From assembly GCA_905181625.1 (NCBI GenBank), contig CAJIYJ010000004.1, positions 94,750 to 158,749 of the forward strand: 64,000 nt of DNA. Direction: 5' to 3'. Each line of letters starts with the position of its first letter. The first letter of the stretch is position 1. The notes under the pieces were generated by a model. It ran no database searches, was not told the DNA's origin, and was given only the letters and a program-made list of their open reading frames with translations. Both the position numbers and the translations under genes were made by a program. This DNA is from an uncultured Flavobacteriaceae bacterium. GTDB taxonomy: Bacteria; Bacteroidota; Bacteroidia; Flavobacteriales; Flavobacteriaceae. Positions 28,072 through 35,654 of the stretch are shown here, in pieces.

Positions 28072-28734
28072 ATGATTTCAGCAAATAATATATCTAAAAC
28101 ATTTAATGGAAAAAAAGTATTAGACAATGTAAGTATCTACATTAAAAAGGGAGAAATAGTCTCTATAGTTGGGCCATCAGGAGCAGGAAAAACAACTTTA
28201 TTACATATTTTAAGTACCCTTGATAATCCTGATTTAGAAAATCAACCAAATTTAATTCTTAATCAGACAGAAATTGTTAAACTAAATGACAATAAACTAT
28301 CAAATTTCAGAAACACTGAGATTGGTTTTATCTTCCAGTTTCACGAGCTTTTACCTGAATTTTCTGCAATTGAAAATGTTTGTATTCCTGGAATAATAAA
28401 AGGGGACTCAAATTCTGAAGTTATTCTAAGAGCTGAAAAACTATTAGAATCTTTAGACTTAATTCATGTTAAAGATCAAAAACCTAGTGAATTATCTGGT
28501 GGTGAACAACAAAGAGTAGCTGTTGCTAGAGCTTTGATTAATGAACCTAAAATCTTGTTTGCAGATGAACCAAGTGGAAATTTAGACTCTAAATCTGCTG
28601 ACTTATTACATGATTTGTTTTTTAAACTAAGAAATGATTTAAACATCACTATGATAATAGTTACACACAATAAAGAATTAGCCAATATGACTGATAGAAA
28701 ACTTAATTTAATAGATGGAAAGTGGGCTAACTAA
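28072..28734 (+). CDS. ABC transporter ATPase, LolD/MacB type
   Basis: A 220-residue ATPase with Walker A GPSGAGKTT (34-42), Q-loop FQFHELLPEFSAIENV, signature LSGGEQQR and Walker B ILFADEP followed by SGNLDS. The LPEFSAIENV sequence is characteristic of LolD, which powers lipoprotein release to the outer membrane, but LolC/E partners are not adjacent, so MacB-type roles are possible. Its end overlaps the next gene by 20 bp, indicating translational coupling. Confidence 0.85.
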   Translation: MISANNISKTFNGKKVLDNVSIYIKKGEIVSIVGPSGAGKTTLLHILSTLDNPDLENQPNLILNQTEIVKLNDNKLSNFRNTEIGFIFQFHELLPEFSAIENVCIPGIIKGDSNSEVILRAEKLLESLDLIHVKDQKPSELSGGEQQRVAVARALINEPKILFADEPSGNLDSKSADLLHDLFFKLRNDLNITMIIVTHNKELANMTDRKLNLIDGKWAN

Positions 28735-29488
28735 ATTTGAATTAAAAGAATTTTTAGATACTAAATACGAACAATACAACCAAAAAGTTTTTATTGAGTC
28801 TGACCCTATTCAAATTCCACACGAATTTAAACTTAAACAAGACATTGAAATAGCTGCATTTCTAACATCAACAATTGCATGGGGACAAAGGAAAACTATC
28901 ATTAAAAATGCTAAAATAATGATGGAGAATTTAGATAATTCTCCATATGAATTCATAAAAAACTGTACTGAAAAAGAAATTAATAAACTCTCTGTAATAC
29001 ACAGAACCTTTAATGAAATAGATTTTAGATACTTCATTAAAAGACTAAAAGAATTATACACTAAACACGATGACTTGGAGACAGTGTTTTGTTTAACTGA
29101 AAACAAATTGAATATGCATGGCGCAATTCATAATTTTAAAAAAGTTTTCTTTAGTGGAAATTATCCAAATAGAACTACTAAACACATAAGCGATCCGAAT
29201 AAAGGATCAGCATCTAAAAGGATAAATATGTTTTTAAGATGGATGGTTAGAAGGGATAATAGTGGGGTTGATTTTGGTATATGGGATAATATTCCGAAGT
29301 CCGCCCTTTCATGCCCGCTTGATGTCCACAGTGGCAATGTAGCTAGAAAACTTGGCATACTAAACAGAAAACAAAATGATCATAAAGCAGTTCTAGAGTT
29401 AGATATGAACTTAAGGAAATTAGATAAAATTGATCCTGTTAAATATGACTTTGCTTTATTTGGTTTAGGAGTTTTTGAAGGATTTTAA
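28715..29488 (+). CDS. TIGR02757 family protein
   Basis: A 257-residue conserved protein found widely in Bacteroidota. Recognisable segments are IAAFLTSTIAWGQRKTIIKN, RWMVRRD, VDFGIWD and LDVHSGNVARKLGI. The last resembles the helix-hairpin-helix/catalytic Asp area of DNA glycosylases, so a DNA repair role has been suggested for such proteins; I cannot confirm activity. The overlap with the ABC ATPase gene is unusual for its length and may mean the first ATG is not used. Confidence 0.85.
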   Translation: MESGLTKFELKEFLDTKYEQYNQKVFIESDPIQIPHEFKLKQDIEIAAFLTSTIAWGQRKTIIKNAKIMMENLDNSPYEFIKNCTEKEINKLSVIHRTFNEIDFRYFIKRLKELYTKHDDLETVFCLTENKLNMHGAIHNFKKVFFSGNYPNRTTKHISDPNKGSASKRINMFLRWMVRRDNSGVDFGIWDNIPKSALSCPLDVHSGNVARKLGILNRKQNDHKAVLELDMNLRKLDKIDPVKYDFALFGLGVFEGF

Positions 29489-29520
29489 TGAACTTTTACA
29501 AAATAATTGAAATCTATTGT

Positions 29521-29528
29521 TATCTTTG
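29521..29528 (+). promoter_or_regulatory. -7 box for the dihydroorotase-like gene
   Basis: TATCTTTG is an exact TAnnTTTG, 40 bases before the ATG at 29569, in an 80-bp gap between co-directional genes. It suggests a separate transcription start. Confidence 0.45.
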
Positions 29529-29568
29529 CTCAGCATTATTTATAATGTTCTTTAAATAACTTGATTGC

Positions 29569-30822
29569 ATGTCTATTATTCTTAAATCTGCAAAAGTTAT
29601 AAATGCCGAAAGTAAACACAACGGTACCAAGCAAGATATTTTAATTTCTAAAGGAAAAATTCAAAAAATTTCTAAGTCAATTAAGTCATCAAACGTTGAA
29701 GAAATATTTATAAAAAATCTTCATGTTTCTTCTGGATGGTTTGATAGTAGTGTTTCTTTTGGAGAACCTGGTCTTGAAGAAAGAGAAACAATTAAAAATG
29801 GTGGTAACGTTGCATCAAAAAGTGGTTTTACTAATATATTACTTAACTCCAATACAAATCCTGTAATAGATAGTCAAACTGATGTTTCATTTATTAAAAT
29901 GAAATCAAAAGACATAATAACAAATATTCATCCTGTTGGTGCACTTTCTTTGTCTAGTAAGTCCAAAGAGCTAGCCGAACTAAATGATATGAAAAAAAGT
30001 GGCGCTGTAGCTTTTTATGACTATAAAAAGTCTATTATAAACCCAAACCTACTTAAAACATCTCTTTTATATTCTCAAACTTTCGATTCAGTTATCATGT
30101 CTTATCCATTAGATAGATTTGTTTCAAACAATGGAGTTATGAATGAGGGTGTTGTTAGTACATTTTACGGGATTAAAGGAATTCCAAATTTTTCTGAAGA
30201 AATTCAAATAAATAGAGACCTAAAAATATTAGAATATTCAGCAGGAAAACTTCATATCCCTACAATCTCTACAAAAGAATCTGTTGAGTTAATAAAAAAA
30301 GCTAAGTCAAAGGGACTAGATGTAACTTGTAGTGTAGCCATTCATAACCTGATTTTTAATGAAGATAAATTAAAAGATTTTGACACTAGATTTAAAGTAT
30401 CTCCTCCATTGAGAACTGAGAAAGATAGACTTGCTTTAATCAACGGTGTTAAAAAAGGAGTAATTGATATGGTTACAAGTGACCATAGTCCAATTGATAT
30501 TGAAAACAAAAAAACTGATATTGATAGTGCTTTAAATGGCACAATAGGTTTAGAATCATTTTTTGGAGCAATGCTAACTATATTTAGTTTAGATGAAACT
30601 ATTAAAATACTGACTAGCGGTAAAAAAAGATTTGGAATTGATGATTCTATAATTGAAGAAGGTTCAAAGGCTGACTTATCCTTATTTACTACAAATTCTG
30701 ATTATACTTTTTCAAAATCTAACATCCTTTCTAAATCTAAAAATAGTGCGTTTTTAGGAATGAAAATGTCTGGATTCCCAGTAGGAATAGTTGTTAAAGA
30801 AAAACATATGATTAATGAATAA
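29569..30822 (+). CDS. Dihydroorotase-like protein
   Basis: A 417-residue amidohydrolase-fold protein of the type annotated dihydroorotase in flavobacteria (step 3 of pyrimidine synthesis). The usual metal-binding DxHxH after the first strand is replaced: the segment reads SSGWFDSSVSFGEPGLEERE. Later segments VTSDHSPID and GTIGLESFFG are conserved. Loss of the HxH pair is what defines inactive PyrC-prime partners in other bacteria, so this may be a structural partner or use another metal site. It overlaps the following hydrolase gene by eight bases. Confidence 0.85.
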   Translation: MSIILKSAKVINAESKHNGTKQDILISKGKIQKISKSIKSSNVEEIFIKNLHVSSGWFDSSVSFGEPGLEERETIKNGGNVASKSGFTNILLNSNTNPVIDSQTDVSFIKMKSKDIITNIHPVGALSLSSKSKELAELNDMKKSGAVAFYDYKKSIINPNLLKTSLLYSQTFDSVIMSYPLDRFVSNNGVMNEGVVSTFYGIKGIPNFSEEIQINRDLKILEYSAGKLHIPTISTKESVELIKKAKSKGLDVTCSVAIHNLIFNEDKLKDFDTRFKVSPPLRTEKDRLALINGVKKGVIDMVTSDHSPIDIENKKTDIDSALNGTIGLESFFGAMLTIFSLDETIKILTSGKKRFGIDDSIIEEGSKADLSLFTTNSDYTFSKSNILSKSKNSAFLGMKMSGFPVGIVVKEKHMINE

Positions 30823-31465
30823 GCTTCCTTTTTTTTATTTACACAAAAAATCATCTTTAATTAATACACCTTCCCCTCTGCTTATTATGGTTCATGGTTA
30901 CGGAAGTAATGAAAAAGATTTATTTTCTTTTTCTAGAGCTCTTCCTGATGAATTAACAATTATTTCAATTAGAGGAGACATAAATATTCTAGGAGCTGGA
31001 TATGCATGGTATGATATTTCTATAGATTTTAACGGCAATAAAACTTATGATAATAAAAAGGCCATTGAATCTAGAGACGCAGTAGCTAATTGCATTGATA
31101 AATGTGTTGAAACTTTCAATACAGATAAAAAAAATGTAACCCTAATGGGGTTTAGCCAAGGTTCTATTCTAATTAATGCAGTTGCTTTAACTTATCCAGA
31201 GAAAGTTAAAAACATTATATCGTTAAGTGGAGCTATAGATCCGAACATAATAAACCTTTCTAAAAGTTCTTTAAAAAATTTATCGTTTTATATTTCTCAT
31301 GGAACTTTAGATGAAGTATTACCATATACTTTATCTAAAGAAAGTTTAATATTATTAGATGAAAACAATTTAGATTATATATTCGAAGACTTCCCAATTG
31401 GTCATGGTGTTTCTCCAGAAAACATTAAGTCTATGATAAGCTGGTTATCAAAAAGATTAATTTAA
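30815..31465 (+). CDS. Alpha/beta hydrolase, carboxylesterase/phospholipase type
   Basis: A 216-residue serine hydrolase. Motifs are HGYGSNEKDL (27-36, oxyanion region), the nucleophile elbow GFSQGS with Ser114, Asp166 in HGTLDEVLP and His197 in GHGVSP. This order matches the YpfH/YitV-like esterase family. Substrate unknown. It overlaps the dihydroorotase-like gene at its start and the MBL gene at its end (convergent, nine bases). Confidence 0.88.
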   Translation: MNKLPFFYLHKKSSLINTPSPLLIMVHGYGSNEKDLFSFSRALPDELTIISIRGDINILGAGYAWYDISIDFNGNKTYDNKKAIESRDAVANCIDKCVETFNTDKKNVTLMGFSQGSILINAVALTYPEKVKNIISLSGAIDPNIINLSKSSLKNLSFYISHGTLDEVLPYTLSKESLILLDENNLDYIFEDFPIGHGVSPENIKSMISWLSKRLI

Positions 31466-32224
31466 TAATAATTCCAAACCATCATAAGAAAGGAAAACAT
31501 TTTTAGGTAATTCGCTTTCGACTTCATCATGAAATCCTAGGTTGTGACTTATGTGAGTTAAGTATGTTTTTTTAGGTTTAATCCTTTTTATCAATTCCAA
31601 AGCTTCTTTTAGATTAAGATGAGAAAAATGAGGTTCAATTCTAATTGCGTTTAAAACAAGAACATCAAGGTTTTTAAGTTTATTGATTTCAAAATCCTTA
31701 ATAGTTTTTAAATCTGTCAAATAAGCAAAATCGTTAAAACGATATCCAAAAACTTGTAAATCACCATGTAAACAATCAATAGGAATGACTTTTAAATCTG
31801 ATAACTTAAAGGGAGTGTTTTCCAAAACAACAAACGGGTTAACAGAGGGAGAACCAGGGTACCTATTTTCTGTTTTAAATATATAATTGAATCTATTTGA
31901 TAAATTTTTCAACACTCTTTGATGTGCATATATTGGCATTTTCCCTATTCTATAGCAAAATGGTCTAATATCATCAATTCCAGCAGTATGATCGGCATGT
32001 TCGTGAGTATATATGATGCCATTAATTTTATCACAATTTGTATTTAACATCTGCTGTCTAAAATCTGGACCGGTATCAATAATGTATCTAAAGTCATCCC
32101 ATTCTATCATAACCGATGATCTAAGTCGTTTATCTTTTCTATTTTCACTTAAGCAAACAGGATGAGTACTTCCAATAATTGGAATACCTGTTGAAGTTCC
32201 GGTTCCTAGAAAAGTTATTTTCAT
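31457..32224 (-). CDS. MBL-fold metallohydrolase
   Basis: A 255-residue metallo-beta-lactamase-fold protein. The metal motif THEHADH is at 73-79, with GTGTSTGIP near the start and LNLKEAL and THISH near the end. The GxGTSxGxP start with the CLS segment is like PhnP/LipB-type phosphodiesterases. In flavobacteria it is annotated only as MBL-fold hydrolase; the substrate is unknown. A partial promoter box (TATTTTTG, 32236-32243) lies 11 bases upstream. Confidence 0.88.
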   Translation of the reverse strand: MKITFLGTGTSTGIPIIGSTHPVCLSENRKDKRLRSSVMIEWDDFRYIIDTGPDFRQQMLNTNCDKINGIIYTHEHADHTAGIDDIRPFCYRIGKMPIYAHQRVLKNLSNRFNYIFKTENRYPGSPSVNPFVVLENTPFKLSDLKVIPIDCLHGDLQVFGYRFNDFAYLTDLKTIKDFEINKLKNLDVLVLNAIRIEPHFSHLNLKEALELIKRIKPKKTYLTHISHNLGFHDEVESELPKNVFLSYDGLELLLN

Positions 32225-32294
32225 ATTAATATTATCAAAAATATATTTTTTAATTGATAAACTTTTTAACTTAGCTCAATTAATTTTATATGTA

Positions 32295-33740
32295 ATGTCT
32301 ATTTCATTAAAAGGAGACCAACCGTTTGAAAACATCCCCTCTGTCAAGGCTAAGGCATTAAGGATAAATCTAAACAGTCATATTTACGGAACATTTGCTG
32401 AGATAGGAGCTGGTCAAGAAGTTGCTCGCCATTTTTTTAGATCTGGAGGAGCTTCAGGAACAATTGCTAAAACAATGAGCGCCTACGACAAGGCTTTTAG
32501 TGATGCTATTTATGGTGAAGAACCTGACAATAGATATGTTTCTGAATCTAGATTAAAAAAAATGTTAAGCCATGAAATTAATCTACTTGAAACAAGGATG
32601 GGCAGAGAAAACCATCCAGATAAAATGTTTTTCACCTACGCCAATACAGTTGCTACTATTGACTTTGCAAAGCAGTACAAAGGACATGGATGGATGGGGG
32701 TTAAATTCCAAACAGATCCAAATGAGGATTTTAGTGAAATACATATTCATGTAAGATTTCATAATTTTGAAGCTAAAGCTCAACAAGAGTCTTTAGGCTT
32801 AATGGGTTTAAATTTGATATATGGAGCTTATTACAAGTATGATGAGCCAAGAAAGCTTATTAAATACCTTTATGACCACATTGATAAAGGTGCAATAGAG
32901 ATTGACACAATTAATTTTTCTGGTCCATTATTTAAAAATGTAGACAATAGAGTAATGAGCATGGAACTTGTTAAAAACGGAATGACTGAAGCAGTAATGT
33001 TTGGTCCAGACGGAAACAATATACTTCCCTCTCGAGTTATGTACAAAAAAAATATATTAGCTATAAGAGGAAGGTTTAGGCCTGTTACAAAAGTAAATGA
33101 AGATATGATTGACAAGTCTATTGAGATAATTTCACATCAAGAAGACTATAAGGTAGAAGAGAATTTAACTGTATTTGAAATTACTTTATCAAACTTAAGA
33201 ACTCCTAACGGAGATATAAATGAATTAGATTTTATTCATCGCGCTACCTTATTATGTTCTTTAGGGCAGACTGTTATGATAACTAATTTTAAAGAGTATT
33301 ATAGACTAGCGGAATACTTTTCTAACTATACAAAAGAAAAGATTGTTCTTACAATGGGTGTAAACAATCTAGTTGAAATTTTTGATGAAAAATACTATGA
33401 GCACCTTAATGGGGGAATACTAGAGGCTTTTGGTAAATTATTCTACAAAAACCTAAAAGTTTTCTTATATCCAATAAAAGACACTAAAAATGGGAAAATC
33501 ATTAATAGTAATAACTTACAAGTTGATCCTAGTATGAAAAATTTATATAAGTTTTTTAAATACAATAATAAGATTATTGATATTTTTTCTTTTAATGAAG
33601 ATCTTCTAGAGATTTATTCTGAAAAAGTACTATCAATGATAGGAAATCAAGAGAAGGGTTGGGAGGATTTAATTCCAGATGCTGTAACTAAATTAATCAA
33701 AGAAAAAGAGCTTTTCGGATACAAAAAGCAACTAATCTAA
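32295..33740 (+). CDS. Conserved Bacteroidota protein of unknown function
   Basis: A 481-residue protein highly conserved in flavobacteria by my recollection, with no signal peptide and no transmembrane segment. Characteristic segments are FAEIGAGQEVARHFFR, GGASGTIAKTMSAYDK, MFFTYANTVATIDFAKQ, GHGWMG and GNNILPSR. Databases give it conflicting names (TonB-dependent receptor, nicotinate-nucleotide adenylyltransferase) that the sequence does not support: there is no barrel and no HxGH nucleotidyl-transferase motif. I assign no function. Its end overlaps the convergent peroxiredoxin gene. Confidence 0.85.
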   Translation: MSISLKGDQPFENIPSVKAKALRINLNSHIYGTFAEIGAGQEVARHFFRSGGASGTIAKTMSAYDKAFSDAIYGEEPDNRYVSESRLKKMLSHEINLLETRMGRENHPDKMFFTYANTVATIDFAKQYKGHGWMGVKFQTDPNEDFSEIHIHVRFHNFEAKAQQESLGLMGLNLIYGAYYKYDEPRKLIKYLYDHIDKGAIEIDTINFSGPLFKNVDNRVMSMELVKNGMTEAVMFGPDGNNILPSRVMYKKNILAIRGRFRPVTKVNEDMIDKSIEIISHQEDYKVEENLTVFEITLSNLRTPNGDINELDFIHRATLLCSLGQTVMITNFKEYYRLAEYFSNYTKEKIVLTMGVNNLVEIFDEKYYEHLNGGILEAFGKLFYKNLKVFLYPIKDTKNGKIINSNNLQVDPSMKNLYKFFKYNNKIIDIFSFNEDLLEIYSEKVLSMIGNQEKGWEDLIPDAVTKLIKEKELFGYKKQLI

Positions 33741-34178
33741 TATTTGATTTGTGTGATCTTTAGTCTTTACTTTATCTATAACTTTGATAATCACACAGTC
33801 TTCATTAATAATAAAAGTTGTTCTCATTATACCTTGGTATTCTTTTCCTTGGTATTTTTTAGATCCCCATACCCCAAAACCATTTATCAATACTTTCTCA
33901 GTGTCAGCTAAAAGAGGATAAGGAAAACCAAATTTGGTTGAAAATGAAGATTGTTGCTTAATTTTATCTGCACTAATACCAAATATAGAATATCCTGCAT
34001 CTGTTAATTTGGAATAATTTTCAGATAAATTACAAGCTTGAGCAGTACAACCTGGAGTATTTGCTCTAGGATAAAAGAATAGAATAGTTTTTTTGTTTTT
34101 TAAATTATCTTGAGTTATCAGATTATCTTTATCATCTTGACAAGAAAAATTAGGTAATTTATCTCCAACTTTTAACAT
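33732..34178 (-). CDS. bcp: Peroxiredoxin, BCP/PrxQ type
   Basis: Thiol peroxidase of 148 residues that reduces hydroperoxides with thioredoxin. The motif FYPRANTPGCTAQAC has peroxidatic Cys44 and the resolving Cys49 five residues later, the classical atypical 2-Cys BCP layout. KIKQQSSFSTKFGFPYPLLAD follows as usual. Cytosolic. Confidence 0.94.
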   Translation of the reverse strand: MLKVGDKLPNFSCQDDKDNLITQDNLKNKKTILFFYPRANTPGCTAQACNLSENYSKLTDAGYSIFGISADKIKQQSSFSTKFGFPYPLLADTEKVLINGFGVWGSKKYQGKEYQGIMRTTFIINEDCVIIKVIDKVKTKDHTNQILD

Positions 34179-34217
34179 AACTAATTATTTATTTTACTGT
34201 AAATTTATAAAATATTT

Positions 34218-34865
34218 ATGAAAAAAATTGATAAAATAAAGTATATAATTGATACTTTAGAGTTACTGTTTCCAGAAGTACCGATCCCTTTAGACCACAA
34301 AGACCCTTATACGTTATTAATCGCTGTTTTATTATCAGCTCAAAGCACAGATGTTGGAGTAAATAAAATAACCCCAATTCTGTTTTCTAGAGCAGATAAC
34401 CCAGCTGACATGATTAAATTAAGTGTTGATGAAATAAGGAACATTATTAGACCTGTAGGTTTATCCCCAATGAAATCTAAAGGAATTCATGGACTTTCGA
34501 AGATATTAATTGAAAAACATAACGGGAAAGTTCCTCAAAACTTTGAAGATCTTGAAGCATTACCAGCTGTTGGACATAAGACTGCTAGTGTTGTTATGGC
34601 TCAAGCATTCAATATATCAACATTTCCTGTAGATACTCATATACATAGATTAATGTATAGATGGGGAATGTCCTCTGGAAAAAATGTAAAAATTACTGAA
34701 AAAGATGCAAAAAGAATTTTTCCAATAGAATTATGGAACAAACTTCACCTACAAATAATTTGGTATGGCAGACAATACTCACCAGCTAGAGGGTGGACTC
34801 TAAAAACAGATTTAATAACTCGAAAAATCGGAAGAAAATCTTTGTTAAAAAAAATAAATATATAA
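34218..34865 (+). CDS. nth: Endonuclease III homologue without iron-sulfur cysteines
   Basis: DNA glycosylase/AP lyase for oxidised pyrimidines. The 215 residues include the helix-hairpin-helix LPAVGHKTA with catalytic Lys121 and the catalytic Asp139 in FPVDTHIHR. The usual C-terminal C-x6-C-x2-C-x5-C cluster is absent: the end reads YGRQYSPARGW ... IGRKSLLKK, and the protein has no cysteine at all. The same end occurs, as I recall, in other flavobacterial homologues, so this is a lineage trait, not damage. Confidence 0.92.
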   Translation: MKKIDKIKYIIDTLELLFPEVPIPLDHKDPYTLLIAVLLSAQSTDVGVNKITPILFSRADNPADMIKLSVDEIRNIIRPVGLSPMKSKGIHGLSKILIEKHNGKVPQNFEDLEALPAVGHKTASVVMAQAFNISTFPVDTHIHRLMYRWGMSSGKNVKITEKDAKRIFPIELWNKLHLQIIWYGRQYSPARGWTLKTDLITRKIGRKSLLKKINI

Positions 34866-35468
34866 TTACAAATAACTTAATTCTTTAAGCTCATTCTTTA
34901 AACATGAATCATTCATTTTTTTTCTTAAATTATTAATAGAATAACGTATCCTTCCAAGCGCTGTATTAATTGATATATTATTGATTTCTGCAATTTCTTT
35001 AAAAGTTAAATTTTCATAAAACCTAAGCTTAACTATTTGTTTTTGAGATTCTGGAAGTTGGTCAATCATTTCTGTTAGGACTTTAGACAAAGTATTATCA
35101 GAAATAATATTATTTTCTTTAATAGAGTCTTCTAAATATAACTTAGAAAAAACTTGATTCATATTATTATTATAATTCAATTTTGATCTTTTTATAGCTC
35201 TAAAATGGTCCATAACTAAATTATGAGAAATTCTAAGTACCCAAGGAAGAAACTTACCTTGTTCATTGTATTTTCCAGTCTTTACTAAATTGAACACTTT
35301 AATAAACGTTTCCTGTAAAATATCATTAGAAACATCTATATCTATAGTCTTAGAATTAATGTAATTAAATATTCTTTGTTTATGACGCAAAAAAAGAGTT
35401 TCAAAAGAAAAAGAATTACCTGATTTATATCTGTCAATGAGAACAGAGTCACATACATGATTTGCCAT
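34866..35468 (-). CDS. ECF-type RNA polymerase sigma factor
   Basis: A 200-residue sigma-70 family protein with region 2 (ETFIKVFNLV ... FLPWVLRISHNLVMDHFR) and region 4 (LPESQKQIVKLRFYENLTFKEIAEINNISINTALGRIRYSINNLRKKM). The length fits the extracytoplasmic-function group of Bacteroidota. No anti-sigma factor is adjacent. The upstream region contains a 14-bp perfect palindrome (35501-35514). Convergent with nth with no spacer. Confidence 0.92.
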   Translation of the reverse strand: MANHVCDSVLIDRYKSGNSFSFETLFLRHKQRIFNYINSKTIDIDVSNDILQETFIKVFNLVKTGKYNEQGKFLPWVLRISHNLVMDHFRAIKRSKLNYNNNMNQVFSKLYLEDSIKENNIISDNTLSKVLTEMIDQLPESQKQIVKLRFYENLTFKEIAEINNISINTALGRIRYSINNLRKKMNDSCLKNELKELSYL

Positions 35469-35521
35469 AACTTAATTTTAAATTAAAATATAATTTCTAT
35501 TTATTTCGAAATAATTAAGTT
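35469..35521. promoter_or_regulatory. Nested inverted repeats upstream of the ECF sigma gene
   Basis: AACTTAATT (35469-35477) pairs with AATTAAGTT (35513-35521), and between them the perfect 14-bp palindrome TTATTTCGAAATAA spans 35501-35514. They start one base before the sigma start codon on the minus strand. A binding site or a structured leader is possible; the AT richness raises the chance of coincidence. Confidence 0.3.
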
Positions 35522-35654
35522 GGGATCAGGTATAAGCTTTTGTTTAGTGTTAGAATCAAATTTAGTGAAATGATTTTAAATATAAAATTGTTTAACATTT
35601 AAAGGCTATAAAAATCATTTAAATCATATATTTATAGATTGATTTTTACACATT

